Part shown: one piece after another, positions 1 through 8,186 of the stretch
Numbering within the stretch: position 1 is the first letter of the stretch
Layout of the letters: each line of letters opens with the position of its first letter
Origin: Epilithonimonas bovis DSM 19482
GTDB taxonomy: Bacteria > Bacteroidota > Bacteroidia > Flavobacteriales > Weeksellaceae
Reading direction: 5' to 3'
Assembly: GCF_900108115.1 (NCBI RefSeq)
Contig: NZ_FTPU01000004.1
Coordinates: 1 to 64,000, forward strand
Length of the DNA stretch: 64,000 nt
Notes under the pieces: model-generated
The model's database searches: none
What the model was told of the DNA's origin: nothing
Seen by the model: the letters and a program-made list of their open reading frames with translations, nothing else
Position numbers and translations under genes: made by a program

Positions 1-169
1 CAATAGAGGGTCTTCCTTCTTTTGAAAATAAACCCTCGAACTCAGCTTCTATTTTATCCCAAGAAATCTCATGCGCTAATTTTACAAGTGGATGATCCAT
101 ATTAATAAGCTCGGTAAGTCTGGTCTTGAATAAATTTTGCTGTAAATCCTGTTTTATTTTTCCTAACAT
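1..169 (-). CDS. IS transposase N-terminus, cut by the window edge (IS5-like)
   Basis: A minus-strand frame opens with ATG at 169 and runs without a stop to the window edge, 56 codons. It begins MLGKIKQDLQQNLF and includes LVKLAHEISWDKIE and a GRPSI motif. This pattern (hydrophilic start, an 'xxHPLVKLAxxIxWxxIE' stretch, then a G-R-P-S segment) is what I recognise as the N-terminus of IS5-group DDE transposases common in Flavobacteriia. The catalytic residues lie outside the window. The element's end should fall somewhere in 170-240, but I could not identify a terminal inverted repeat without the other end. It could be intact or a remnant. Confidence 0.6.
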   Translation of the reverse strand, partial: MLGKIKQDLQQNLFKTRLTELINMDHPLVKLAHEISWDKIEAEFEGLFSKEGRPSI

Positions 170-286
170 TTTGCCACTTTTTATACCCTAAAAATACGAT
201 TTTCTGCAATTTTATACAACATTTTTAAGCGAAATTTGATAATAAAATATTGAATATCAAATCGTTGTATTTATTTTAAGGAATGA

Positions 287-844
287 CTACTTAGTCACGT
301 TATCAATAAATTCCAGTATCGATTCTTTACTCCAGTCCATTGAACTGTCTTCCTTTTTTAGAATTCGGCCATCTTTCGCAATCAGATAGGTTGTCGGGAA
401 GGCGGAAGGTAAAATTTTAGGGTCAAGTGGGCTCTCTGCGATATAAACCGGCGCAGTATAATTATTATCTTTCAAAAACTTTCTTACCGCTTCCTCCTGA
501 TCCTGCATAGCAATCAGGGCAAATTCTACTTTGTCTTTTCGCAGATCATACAGTTTTTGTATTGTGGGCCATTCCGTCCTGCACGGCGGGCACCAAGTCC
601 CCCAAAAATTAAGAAACAACACCTTGCCCCGCAGATTTTTGACATTAGTACTGTTTGTATTGATTCCCTTAAGATCAATATCCAAAACCGCATCACTCAG
701 CGTTGTGTCGTTGTTAATCTTTTGCACTGTTGGGCTCATTGCGATCTGCTCTGTTACAAAATCACGTAAAGGTTTAATAAGCGCAAATGCAGACAAAACA
801 ACGATTAATACGATGTAAATTATATTTTTTTTGAAAAAATTCAT
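287..844 (-). CDS. TlpA-like thioredoxin-fold protein, membrane anchored
   Basis: This 185-residue protein has an uncleaved N-terminal membrane anchor (about residues 8-24). The thioredoxin fold follows with the active site WGTWCPPC at about residues 81-88 and the cis-proline loop SAFPTTYLI near residue 150. Family knowledge: TlpA/ResA proteins reduce or exchange disulfides outside the cytoplasmic membrane, often for cytochrome c maturation or oxidase assembly. The cbb3 oxidase locus 7 kb away makes such a role possible, but nothing links them directly. The gene lies 38 bp downstream of the metallopeptidase gene on the same strand, so the two may be cotranscribed. The exact partner is unknown. 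Confidence 0.85.
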   Translation of the reverse strand: MNFFKKNIIYIVLIVVLSAFALIKPLRDFVTEQIAMSPTVQKINNDTTLSDAVLDIDLKGINTNSTNVKNLRGKVLFLNFWGTWCPPCRTEWPTIQKLYDLRKDKVEFALIAMQDQEEAVRKFLKDNNYTAPVYIAESPLDPKILPSAFPTTYLIAKDGRILKKEDSSMDWSKESILEFIDNVTK

Positions 845-882
845 TATATATTTTCTATAGATTGAAGGCCAGCAGATACAGC

Positions 883-1734
883 TTATTTTAATAGGGCGTT
901 AAAGGTATCTCCTTGCCTGATATCGCCCGTGTTGTAACCTTTCATAAACCATTCTTCCCGTTGCGCAGAAGATCCGTGGGTAAAACTTTCCTGGTTAACA
1001 TAACCCTGTGCTCTTTTCTGGATGTTATCGTCGCCTACTGCTGCGGCTGCACCCATAGCTTCCTGAATATCACCTGGCTCAAGGAATTTTTCGCGGGTTT
1101 CAGTTTGTTTCGCCCACACCCCGGCGTAGAAGTCTGCCTGCAACTCTGTGGCAACAGATACTTTATTCATTTCTGCTTCCGGATAACGGCCACTCTGCCG
1201 CAGGGCATTAGTTTTGTCAAGGGTTCCCAGCAGATTCTGAATATGATGACCGTATTCGTGGGCAAGGACGTAAGCTACCGTAAACTGGCCTACTTTGGCA
1301 CCGAATTGTTGCTGAAGTTCATTAAAGAAACTCATATCCATATAAATCGTCTGATCTACCGGGCAGTAGAATGGCCCCATCTCAGACTGGGCAGTACCAC
1401 ATCCTGATCTGGTTGTGTTCTCAAACATTACCACTTTGGCAGGCGTAAACTGAATCCCGTTCTGGCTAAATACTTTTGCCCAGGTTTCTTCGTTTTCTGC
1501 AGTCAGCATTCGGACCAACTCGCGAACGCTAAGTTCTTCCTGAGTCAGGGTTCTCTGTTCAGTTTGGGTTTGTGTAGAGCTGCTGTTATTGAGAATAGCC
1601 GATGGATCTCCGCCTAAGAAAAAAACGATGGCCGCAATAATGATTGTTCCCAATCCGCCACCTACAAGTGCACCACCACCGCCGCTTCCTCTTCTGTCAT
1701 CTACATTATCACTTCTGTCGTTAGTCCATTTCAT
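883..1734 (-). CDS. YpfJ-type neutral zinc metallopeptidase
   Basis: The 283-residue product has a short charged N-terminus, a glycine-rich stretch (about residues 17-29) leading into one membrane segment (about 29-42), and a C-terminal catalytic domain. The zinc motif HExxH appears as AHEYGHHIQNLLG near residue 160. ELQADFYAG about 40 residues later supplies the probable third ligand region. Size and order match the YpfJ/KPN_02809 neutral zinc metallopeptidase family, whose physiological substrate is not established. It is probably anchored in the inner membrane with its domain outside. It is followed closely by the thioredoxin-like gene. Confidence 0.87.
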   Translation of the reverse strand: MKWTNDRSDNVDDRRGSGGGGALVGGGLGTIIIAAIVFFLGGDPSAILNNSSSTQTQTEQRTLTQEELSVRELVRMLTAENEETWAKVFSQNGIQFTPAKVVMFENTTRSGCGTAQSEMGPFYCPVDQTIYMDMSFFNELQQQFGAKVGQFTVAYVLAHEYGHHIQNLLGTLDKTNALRQSGRYPEAEMNKVSVATELQADFYAGVWAKQTETREKFLEPGDIQEAMGAAAAVGDDNIQKRAQGYVNQESFTHGSSAQREEWFMKGYNTGDIRQGDTFNALLK

Positions 1735-1895
1735 AACTTGAAAATTTGTGTTTTAAAATTAGCAAATTCTTTTTGATATAAAAGAAAATATTTAGAACAT
1801 GCTTTAGTCCAATGATTCTTTTTGAGGATAAAAATAGCTAAACAAAAAGATAAAGCCTTCGGCAAAGTCTGGATCAACTAATATTTGTTAATTCC

Positions 1896-2387
1896 CTAAA
1901 ATTTAGTTGTTTTGTTATTAAAGTCTATCATCCTCAGCGCCGTTGTGGCTGCTTCTACACCTTTATTGCCCAGAATACCGCCGCTTCTGGCAATAGACTG
2001 CGCTTTGGTATCATCTGTTAATACACAAAAAATGGTTGGTGTATTGGTTAGGATATTACAATCTTTAATGCCTTGCGTAACGCCGGAACAAACGTAATCA
2101 AAATGCGGGGTCTCTCCACGGATTACATTTCCAATAGCAATAACAGCCGCAAACCTGTTGGATTTACATAGCTTCATGCTGGCGAAACTGAGTTCAAAGG
2201 TGCCCGGGACATAATAGATATAGATATTCTCCTCTTTGATGCCTTCTGCTTTCAGCGTATCCAAAGCGCCATCACGAAGGTTGAAGGTTACAAAATCATT
2301 CCACTCAGAAACAACAATGCCGATTGAATATTCATCGGCATTGGATATGTTAAGTGGCTTGTAATCGGAAAGATTGGTAGTTGCCAT
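1896..2387 (-). CDS. ribH: 6,7-dimethyl-8-ribityllumazine synthase
   Basis: The 163-residue product condenses 5-amino-6-ribitylamino-uracil with 3,4-dihydroxy-2-butanone-4-phosphate, the penultimate riboflavin step, and normally assembles into a 60-mer shell or pentamers. Visible signatures are YYVPGTFELSFA (substrate-binding PG-FE loop), IAIGNVIRGETPHFDYV (catalytic GxTxHF-type loop) and the C-terminal GNKGVEAA segment. Length is typical. It starts 4 bp after the TPR protein gene, so it is almost certainly cotranscribed. The riboflavin synthase gene ribE is far away at 62.6 kb. No FMN riboswitch is visible upstream of either gene. Confidence 0.96.
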   Translation of the reverse strand: MATTNLSDYKPLNISNADEYSIGIVVSEWNDFVTFNLRDGALDTLKAEGIKEENIYIYYVPGTFELSFASMKLCKSNRFAAVIAIGNVIRGETPHFDYVCSGVTQGIKDCNILTNTPTIFCVLTDDTKAQSIARSGGILGNKGVEAATTALRMIDFNNKTTKF

Positions 2388-2391
2388 TTAT

Positions 2392-3096
2392 TTAATAATA
2401 TTTTGTCATTTCTATAAAAGCATCGGATTGGCCATTGTCATAATCCTGGTATTTCTCGTCTATAGCCGAAAAATACTTTTTAGCATCAGCATTTTTCTTA
2501 AGTGCCAAAGCCAGCATGCCCGCTTTTTTTGTAAAGTAATAAGATGTGTAAGGATCATCAGAAACAGAAGATGCTTTATCTGCAAGGGTTAACGCATCAT
2601 CACTTTTATTAAGGTTGGACAGGCAATCGGCCATTGCACCATACTTAAGCGCGACCAAAATTTTGTTGTCTGAACTGAAGTTATCTAATAAATCGTAAGC
2701 TTTCTGATAATTGCCTTTTTTGAATTCTATCAAACCCGCATTGTAAGCAGACAATTTTCCTGCTTTTGTGCTGGAAAAGTCGTTATATGTTCCTAAAAAA
2801 CCTGGGTTGGCAACTGATTTACCACCTAAAGCAAGGTCCTCTTTACCATCGGCAAGATTTTTTTGTGCGGCAAGATAACTTTTGGTAGCTTCCTCGTTTT
2901 GTGGCTCCAGGATAAACTGTTGGTAACCAAACCATCCCAAAACAGCAACGATTAAAATCCCAAAACCAATAGTTAGCTTCTTAGAATTTTTTTCTAAAAA
3001 TGATTCTATATTAAGTGCTTCTTTATCAAGATCTTTAAAGAATTCTACTGTTTCTTTACCTTCGCGTTCTTGTTTTTTGTTATGCAGATCTGCCAT
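2392..3096 (-). CDS. TPR-repeat membrane protein (YfgM-like)
   Basis: I set the start at ATG 3096 (MADLHNKKQ...), 234 residues, because the upstream in-frame extension to 3147 lacks family-like sequence. The protein has a charged cytoplasmic N-terminus, one membrane segment around residues 45-62 (LTIGFGILIVAVLGWFGYQ), then helical tetratricopeptide-like repeats (for example NYQKAYDLLDNF, and KKNADAKKYFSAI). The arrangement resembles YfgM-type ancillary factors of the Sec translocon/periplasmic chaperone network. That role is inferred from architecture only. In flavobacteria this gene commonly precedes ribH, as it does here with a 4 bp gap. Confidence 0.8.
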   Translation of the reverse strand: MADLHNKKQEREGKETVEFFKDLDKEALNIESFLEKNSKKLTIGFGILIVAVLGWFGYQQFILEPQNEEATKSYLAAQKNLADGKEDLALGGKSVANPGFLGTYNDFSSTKAGKLSAYNAGLIEFKKGNYQKAYDLLDNFSSDNKILVALKYGAMADCLSNLNKSDDALTLADKASSVSDDPYTSYYFTKKAGMLALALKKNADAKKYFSAIDEKYQDYDNGQSDAFIEMTKYY

Positions 3097-3177
3097 AATG
3101 ATGTTATAAATGAAGTGCAAATTTAATGCTTTACTTTTGATTTGCAAAAACTTCTTTTTCTGTTAGTTAAATTATTA

Positions 3178-3714
3178 TTAATATTGAAGAATTGAATAAA
3201 CTTCTGCATCAAATTTCTGAAGTCTCTCTTTCCCTTTTAATGCTTCTAAATCAATCAAAAAGCTGAATTGAGCAGGGATTGCGCCTTGCTTAGCAACTAA
3301 TTTGGCTGCCGCTTCTGTCGTGCCGCCTGTAGCCAGCAGATCATCGTGGATGAGGATGCGCTGTCCCGGCTTTAGATGCCCGGTTTTCATCTCTATTTCC
3401 GCAGAGCCATATTCCAGGTCATATTTTTCCCCTACAAATGGCGGAGGTAGTTTTCCTGCCTTTCTGATCAGTACAAAAGGGACATCCAGTGCTACGGCTA
3501 TTGCGATACCGAAAAGGTAACCACGACTCTCGATTCCGCATACTGCATCAATCTTTCCACGGCTGAAGTCTGCAAGATCGGCAATCACTTCTTCATATAA
3601 TTTTGGTTGGAGAAAAATAGGGCAGATGTCTTTGAACTGGATCCCTGGAATTGGGAAATCCGGGACGTTTTCTATTGTTTCTTCGAGTTTTTTAATTAGT
3701 TCTAAAGATGCCAT
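3178..3714 (-). CDS. apt: Adenine phosphoribosyltransferase
   Basis: The 178-residue enzyme converts adenine and PRPP to AMP in purine salvage. The PRPP-binding motif is RILIHDDLLATGGT (about residues 119-132). The N-terminal PDFPIPGIQFKDICPI segment and GIESRGYLFG are family signatures. Length is normal. The ATG is 2 bp beyond the stop codon of the upstream lipoprotein gene, suggesting translational coupling. The TPR gene follows after about 80 bp. Confidence 0.96.
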   Translation of the reverse strand: MASLELIKKLEETIENVPDFPIPGIQFKDICPIFLQPKLYEEVIADLADFSRGKIDAVCGIESRGYLFGIAIAVALDVPFVLIRKAGKLPPPFVGEKYDLEYGSAEIEMKTGHLKPGQRILIHDDLLATGGTTEAAAKLVAKQGAIPAQFSFLIDLEALKGKERLQKFDAEVYSILQY

Positions 3715-3715
3715 T

Positions 3716-4894
3716 TTATTTTTGAGAATTATTAATTTTATAAGTCGTAATCTTCCAGTTGTTGTTAACCGCTTTTAATCCGTAGGTGACATTAAGAGAA
3801 GTCGTTTTACCGTTTTTGTCTGTCACATCATAGGTGACGTTCACATTGGCCGAATTATCTTTGTGATAAGGAACAGCGATGTTTTTCACATTGATATTTT
3901 TAACAGAGCCAAAACCAGAATTGGGATTGGAGAATCTCTCATAAGAACCCCAGTTTGGATTTTCTGATGCATCAAACGCTGCTCTTAGATTCTGGGAAGA
4001 TATATTGCTGAGGAATTTGCTGACAGCAGCCTTCGGGTCACCAGTTGCTTTTGGAGTTGTGGTTGGTGCTGGCGGGTTTTCTAATCCCGGCGCAGCCTCT
4101 GGGATTTGATTAACCTGAGTAGAATCGCTTGTTACCGGTGCTGGTGGCGTATAAAGTGCATTGCCATTCACAGGGATGCCTGTTTTTATCATCTGCAAAA
4201 CTTTTTTGGTAGTTTTAACGCTTAGCTTGATATCAATTTTATTCTCAAAGATCTTTTCTTTTGGGAGTTTTGCATACAGAATTGTAAATCCTCTGAAAGC
4301 AGGATCCTGCATTAGGTTTTTAGATGTTGAGAGTTTTGTGCCGCCGCTGGACACTTCCATCACCGTTTCCAGAGCTGCACCTTCAAACTCGACACGGTTG
4401 CCGTTGTTATCTACCAATTGTGGAACAATGATTAATCCCTTAGAACCTGTAAGGCTGTCGCCGGCAATATTTCTTACAACAATGTTTAGCGCTGCAGCGT
4501 CTATGTCGTTAGGGTCTTTTTCAGAAGCGACTTCGTTTCCAAAAATGTTCATCTCACCCAAACTTGGCGGTGCGGTGCTGCTCCACGCAATTCCGTTTTT
4601 TTGCGCTACCTGATCTGCCATAGCAAAGATCTCAGCCGTATTTTTACCGTCCAGAAGTTTTCCGAGAGCCGCAATCTCTGCAACATCGCCATCGGCCTCT
4701 ACGCCAAATGTCTTGAGGATGTAGAGCGCTTCATTAAATTTTACCTGCTTAAGTGTAGGCAGGCTGGAAGCCATATCATTAATACTTTCCTGAAAACTTT
4801 TGCGGCTGCTGCCATCAACACTTGTCTTTTTGCAGCCGACCATCAATACCAGCAGCATCGAAAAAATTGCGTATTTTATGTATTTCATTTTCAA
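3716..4894 (-). CDS. Lipoprotein of unknown function with C-terminal NTF2-like region
   Basis: This 392-residue protein begins with a lipoprotein signal peptide ending in the lipobox LMVGC (Cys about residue 21); a second ATG at 4888 is an equally good start. The middle (about 40-260) has no motif I recognise. A proline-rich linker (PAPVTSDSTQ..., ENPPAPTTTP) follows near 260-290. The last ~100 residues (AVSKFLSNIS to the end, with NNWKITTYKI) look like an NTF2/DUF4878-type fold by pattern only. It should be anchored in the outer or inner membrane facing the periplasm. Its stop abuts the apt start. No specific function can be assigned. Confidence 0.75.
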   Translation of the reverse strand: MKMKYIKYAIFSMLLVLMVGCKKTSVDGSSRKSFQESINDMASSLPTLKQVKFNEALYILKTFGVEADGDVAEIAALGKLLDGKNTAEIFAMADQVAQKNGIAWSSTAPPSLGEMNIFGNEVASEKDPNDIDAAALNIVVRNIAGDSLTGSKGLIIVPQLVDNNGNRVEFEGAALETVMEVSSGGTKLSTSKNLMQDPAFRGFTILYAKLPKEKIFENKIDIKLSVKTTKKVLQMIKTGIPVNGNALYTPPAPVTSDSTQVNQIPEAAPGLENPPAPTTTPKATGDPKAAVSKFLSNISSQNLRAAFDASENPNWGSYERFSNPNSGFGSVKNINVKNIAVPYHKDNSANVNVTYDVTDKNGKTTSLNVTYGLKAVNNNWKITTYKINNSQK

Positions 4895-5038
4895 TGAGAT
4901 TTATTTCTAAAAATAGTCAATCTTTGTGATTCACTGAGTTAAAAACCAATTAATGTGCAAAATTAAATTTAAAATTTATAATTCGCTGATTTTTCAAAGA
5001 AAATTAAAAAAAGTAACTTTACAAAAAATTAGATTTTA

Positions 5039-5464
5039 ATGCAGAAAAAATTGATTGTTGATATTCACAGTTTTTCTTACAAAAAAGGAGGTATACCAAA
5101 AGATGAATCAGGTAACGGTGGCGGTTTTGTTTTTGACTGCCGTGGTATTTTGAATCCGGGAAGAATTGAAGAATACAAATCACAAACGGGAAGCGATCCT
5201 GGCGTTCAGGAATTTTTAGAAAATCAAACAGAGATGCCGGCGTTTCTCAAATTAGTTCAGGGCATCGTTTCTATTAATATAAAAAATTATTTAGGCAGAG
5301 GTTTTGAGCATCTGCAAATCAATTTTGGCTGCACTGGAGGCCAGCACCGCTCGGTATATGCCGCCATCAAAACTGCAGCTTTTATAAAGAATCATTTTCC
5401 TGAAGCGGAGGTTAACCTGCATCATGATGAACAGTTGCATCTTAATCCCGCCACTACTGTATGA
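5039..5464 (+). CDS. Stand-alone RapZ C-terminal domain protein
   Basis: The 141-residue protein consists of the RapZ C-terminal domain alone. Signatures are GGGFVFDCRGILNPG (about residues 29-43) and FGCTGGQHRSVYAA (about 97-110), the latter a phosphate/sugar-phosphate-binding loop. In Proteobacteria this domain is the C-terminal half of RapZ, which senses glucosamine-6-phosphate. The P-loop kinase half is absent here. In many Bacteroidetes the domain is fused to an aminoglycoside-phosphotransferase-like sugar kinase, which is also missing. Its TGA overlaps the next start (ATGA at 5461-5464). Context suggests amino-sugar or cell-wall recycling; this is inference. Confidence 0.88.
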   Translation: MQKKLIVDIHSFSYKKGGIPKDESGNGGGFVFDCRGILNPGRIEEYKSQTGSDPGVQEFLENQTEMPAFLKLVQGIVSINIKNYLGRGFEHLQINFGCTGGQHRSVYAAIKTAAFIKNHFPEAEVNLHHDEQLHLNPATTV

Positions 5465-6174
5465 AAGCACTAATTTTTGCGGCAGGACTGGGAACCAGAC
5501 TGAAGCCTTTTACAGACTCGCATCCAAAGGCCTTGGCAATAGTCAATAATAGGACACTTTTGGAACGGAATATCAAATATCTGCAGAGTTACGGGATTAA
5601 TGATTTTGTCATTAATATCCACCATTTTGGAGGCCAGATTTTAGCTTTTTTGGCTGAGAATGATAATTTTGGAGCTAACATCGAGATATCCAATGAATCC
5701 GAAGAACTGTTGGAAACCGGTGGCGGACTGCTTTTTGCAAAACGTTTTCTGGAAAATGAAGCTTCTTTCCTGATTATGAATGTTGATATATTAACAGATC
5801 TCAACATCAGCAATTTTGTAAAGCATCATCATAGCAAAGGCAGGATGATTACATTGGCCGTATCGGACAGGAATAGTACCAGAAAATTATTGTTTAACGA
5901 TCAGATGCTTCTCAAAGGATGGAAAAACCTTATCAATAATCAGAAAAAAGTGGTTGGCGGAATTTTTAAACTGAGAGAATTAGCATTCAGTGGAGTCCAT
6001 TGTGTAAATTCGGAGATTTTTGAGAAGATATCCAGAACGGGTAAATTTTCTATTATGGATGAATATATGGACTTTATGAAGGATGATTTGATTATTGGAT
6101 ATCAGCATACTGCCAACTTGATAGATGTAGGCAAACCGGAATCAATTGCCGAAGCAGAAAAATTTTTTAAATGA
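5461..6174 (+). CDS. Sugar-1-phosphate nucleotidyltransferase (MurU/HddC-like)
   Basis: The 237-residue GT-A-fold enzyme starts with MKALIFAAGLGTRLKPFT, the G-x-G-T-R-x-x-P nucleotide-binding signature, followed by HPKAL. The metal-binding region is IMNVDILTD near residue 105. Length fits the short MurNAc-1-phosphate uridylyltransferase (MurU) or mannose/heptose-1-phosphate guanylyltransferase families. It sits between a RapZ-C protein (4 bp overlap) and a LOG-family gene (4 bp overlap), so the three are translationally coupled. MurU is my first choice because MurU and AmgK form the peptidoglycan-recycling shortcut, but no adjacent kinase is visible and the substrate is not proven. Confidence 0.85.
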   Translation: MKALIFAAGLGTRLKPFTDSHPKALAIVNNRTLLERNIKYLQSYGINDFVINIHHFGGQILAFLAENDNFGANIEISNESEELLETGGGLLFAKRFLENEASFLIMNVDILTDLNISNFVKHHHSKGRMITLAVSDRNSTRKLLFNDQMLLKGWKNLINNQKKVVGGIFKLRELAFSGVHCVNSEIFEKISRTGKFSIMDEYMDFMKDDLIIGYQHTANLIDVGKPESIAEAEKFFK

Positions 6175-6881
6175 CACAAGAGGATAACGAGAAAAAACTG
6201 CACGAGAGCCTGAGGCAGAAGACCTGGGACGAAACAGTGACCAAAGACAGCTGGATGGTTTTCAAAATCATGTCAGAATTTGTAGATGGTTATGAGAAAA
6301 TGGCCAAGATAGGACCGTGTGTCTCTATCTTCGGTTCCGCCAGGCTAAAGCCGGAAAGCTATTATTATAAGATGGCTTCTGAGATCGCGAAGAAAATTAC
6401 AGAGATAGGTTTTGGCGTGATTACCGGAGGCGGACCGGGCATTATGGAGGCGGCTAACCGTGGTGCCAATGGTAACGGGAAATCTATAGGCCTTAATATC
6501 GATTTGCCGTTTGAGCAGCATTTTAATCCTTATATCGATAAGGGCTATAACATGAATTTTGACTACTTTTTTGTAAGAAAAGTGATGTTTGTAAAATACT
6601 CGCAGGGTTTTATTGTGATGCCTGGCGGATGGGGTACTTTGGATGAACTTTCTGAAGCCTTAACTCTGATACAGACCAACAAGATTGGCAGATTCCCGAT
6701 TGTATTGGTGGGAAGCGAGTTTTGGGGCGGTTTGCTGGACTGGTTTACAAATACATTACTCAAAGAAGGGCTTATTGCTGAGCACGATCTTTCACTCTTC
6801 CGCGTTGTGGATAATGCGGATGAGGCGGTTGCCCATATCAAGGCATTTTATGATAAATACTCGGTAAGTGTCAACTTTTGA
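6171..6881 (+). CDS. LOG-family Rossmann-fold protein (TIGR00730)
   Basis: The 236-residue product carries the lysine-decarboxylase-like LOG signature MPGGWGTLDELSEAL (PGGxGTxxE) near residue 145 and an upstream GGGPGIMEAANRGA nucleotide-binding stretch. Proteins of this family are phosphoribohydrolases that release a base from nucleoside 5'-monophosphates; plant and some bacterial members activate cytokinins. The old 'lysine decarboxylase' label is not supported for this family. The ATG overlaps the stop of the nucleotidyltransferase gene (ATGA). Its connection with the two preceding sugar-related genes is not obvious. Confidence 0.9.
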   Translation: MTQEDNEKKLHESLRQKTWDETVTKDSWMVFKIMSEFVDGYEKMAKIGPCVSIFGSARLKPESYYYKMASEIAKKITEIGFGVITGGGPGIMEAANRGANGNGKSIGLNIDLPFEQHFNPYIDKGYNMNFDYFFVRKVMFVKYSQGFIVMPGGWGTLDELSEALTLIQTNKIGRFPIVLVGSEFWGGLLDWFTNTLLKEGLIAEHDLSLFRVVDNADEAVAHIKAFYDKYSVSVNF

Positions 6882-6933
6882 TGTGGCATATAATTTGAGC
6901 AAATATTAAATATTATTGAAATAAATTTACACG

Positions 6934-7407
6934 ATGAAAAAATCAATTTTTATATGGTCTTTTGGGGTTCTATTACTCGGTTTGTGCAGTTTTGCAACAG
7001 TCGACTTTTTTTCCTCCATGACCAAGGTGGATTACATAGATGGTACCAAAACACTCAAGTTTACAACAAAGCTGAATACATCACATATCTCTCAGGCTGT
7101 TAAAATAGACCCTGCAACGGCGGGCTTTGAAGCTGAAGTTAAAAAGTATGTGAACAACAGTGTGGATGTTAGCATCAACGGATCTCCCAAAGCGCTTACT
7201 TTTACAGGTAGTCAGGTGAACGGGGAAACAGTCTGGGTTTATTACGAGATAGGAAATGTGCCTGATATCAGTAGCCTCAAAATCAGGAATAGCCTGTTGA
7301 TAGGTACTTTTCCCAAACAGGTCAATATCATGAATATTACTTACAAAGGAAATCTTAAAACCATCAACTTCCAGAAAGGTAAAGAATCTTCTGAAGTTAA
7401 TTTTTAG
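6934..7407 (+). CDS. Small exported protein, DUF6702-like
   Basis: This 157-residue protein has an N-terminal hydrophobic signal (about residues 4-22) and a beta-rich remainder (TKVDYIDGTKTLKFTTKL..., IRNSLLIGTFPKQVNIMNI). The sequence resembles the DUF6702 family of small secreted proteins found next to metallo- or respiratory genes in flavobacteria. It starts about 50 bp after the LOG-family gene and ends at a strong hairpin, so it may be the last gene of that operon or independent. Function unknown. Confidence 0.7.
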   Translation: MKKSIFIWSFGVLLLGLCSFATVDFFSSMTKVDYIDGTKTLKFTTKLNTSHISQAVKIDPATAGFEAEVKKYVNNSVDVSINGSPKALTFTGSQVNGETVWVYYEIGNVPDISSLKIRNSLLIGTFPKQVNIMNITYKGNLKTINFQKGKESSEVNF

Positions 7408-7408
7408 T

Positions 7409-7446
7409 AAAAAAAGATCAGCAATTTTAATGCTGATCTTTTTTTT
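7409..7446. terminator. Bidirectional intrinsic terminator
   Basis: The stem AAGATCAGCA/TGCTGATCTT encloses a short A/T loop, with an A-run before and a T-run after. It lies between two convergent genes (the small exported protein and the end of the cbb3 locus) and can serve both. Confidence 0.9.
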
Positions 7447-7448
7447 AT

Positions 7449-8186
7449 CTAATGGCAATGTGAGTGGTCCATCCCTTTTCCGCTGCCCGGTTGCTGGATG
7501 TGCATAGCTTCGGATCGTGGCGATACATACGGTATCCCCAGCTCTAGACCCCTGAGAACAAATAATCCTCCCAGGCAGATCATCATCACAGGAATGACTC
7601 TCAAAATTTTTACCCGGAATGCCGTTGTGATAAAATTCCCTAAGAAAACTACGGCAAACATAAAAGGAAAAGTACCTAGCCCGAATAAGAACATAAATAA
7701 AGCACTTTGCCAAATCCCACCGGATGCCAGTGATGCCGTTAAGGCCATATAAACCATGCCACAAGGCAAGAATCCGTTCAGAAGGCCTGTCGCAAAACGG
7801 GACTTATAATCCTGGCGCTGCAATATTTTACCAAGTTGCATTTTTACCTTTAGTAAAGCTTTTGAAACAAAAGGTATTCTGGCTGCAAAATCTTTACCTC
7901 CAAACGATGACACCGCCATTACAATGAGCAAAATCCCTACTGCTACCGTTAAGTACTGCTGAAATCCTGCAAACTCAAAACTCTGGCCAATAATCCCTAA
8001 GATTGCACCAAGAATAGAGTAGGTGAGGATTCTGCCTAATTGATAGGTGACATTCTGAAGGTAAAAATTAGCCTTTTGATTTTTGGTAAGTCCCATAGAC
8101 AGTGCAATTGGCCCACACATCCCAATGCAGTGGAACCCTGAGGCAAAGCCCAGGCCTAATGCTGATATGATAAGTGCTATTTCCAT
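7449..8186 (-). CDS. TauE/SafE-like (UreH-type) membrane transporter of the cbb3 locus
   Basis: The 245-residue polytopic protein begins MEIALIISALGLGFASGFHC and has the conserved HCIGMCGP motif near residues 19-26. Further membrane segments are visible, including FLPCGMVYMAL and MFLFGLGTFPFMFAVV. The C-terminus ends in a His/Cys-rich tail, MDHSHCH, suggestive of metal binding. This family ('sulfite exporter TauE/SafE' or UreH-like) is a regular last gene of flavobacterial cco operons, where a role in copper handling for oxidase assembly is suspected. It overlaps fixH by 10 bp, indicating cotranscription. The transported substrate is unknown. Confidence 0.85.
   Translation of the reverse strand: MEIALIISALGLGFASGFHCIGMCGPIALSMGLTKNQKANFYLQNVTYQLGRILTYSILGAILGIIGQSFEFAGFQQYLTVAVGILLIVMAVSSFGGKDFAARIPFVSKALLKVKMQLGKILQRQDYKSRFATGLLNGFLPCGMVYMALTASLASGGIWQSALFMFLFGLGTFPFMFAVVFLGNFITTAFRVKILRVIPVMMICLGGLFVLRGLELGIPYVSPRSEAMHIQQPGSGKGMDHSHCH

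Noticed and set aside
7081-7764. Minus-strand 227-codon frame through the small exported protein and the TauE/SafE-like gene
   Set aside because: It crosses a strong terminator and overlaps two better-supported genes in other frames.
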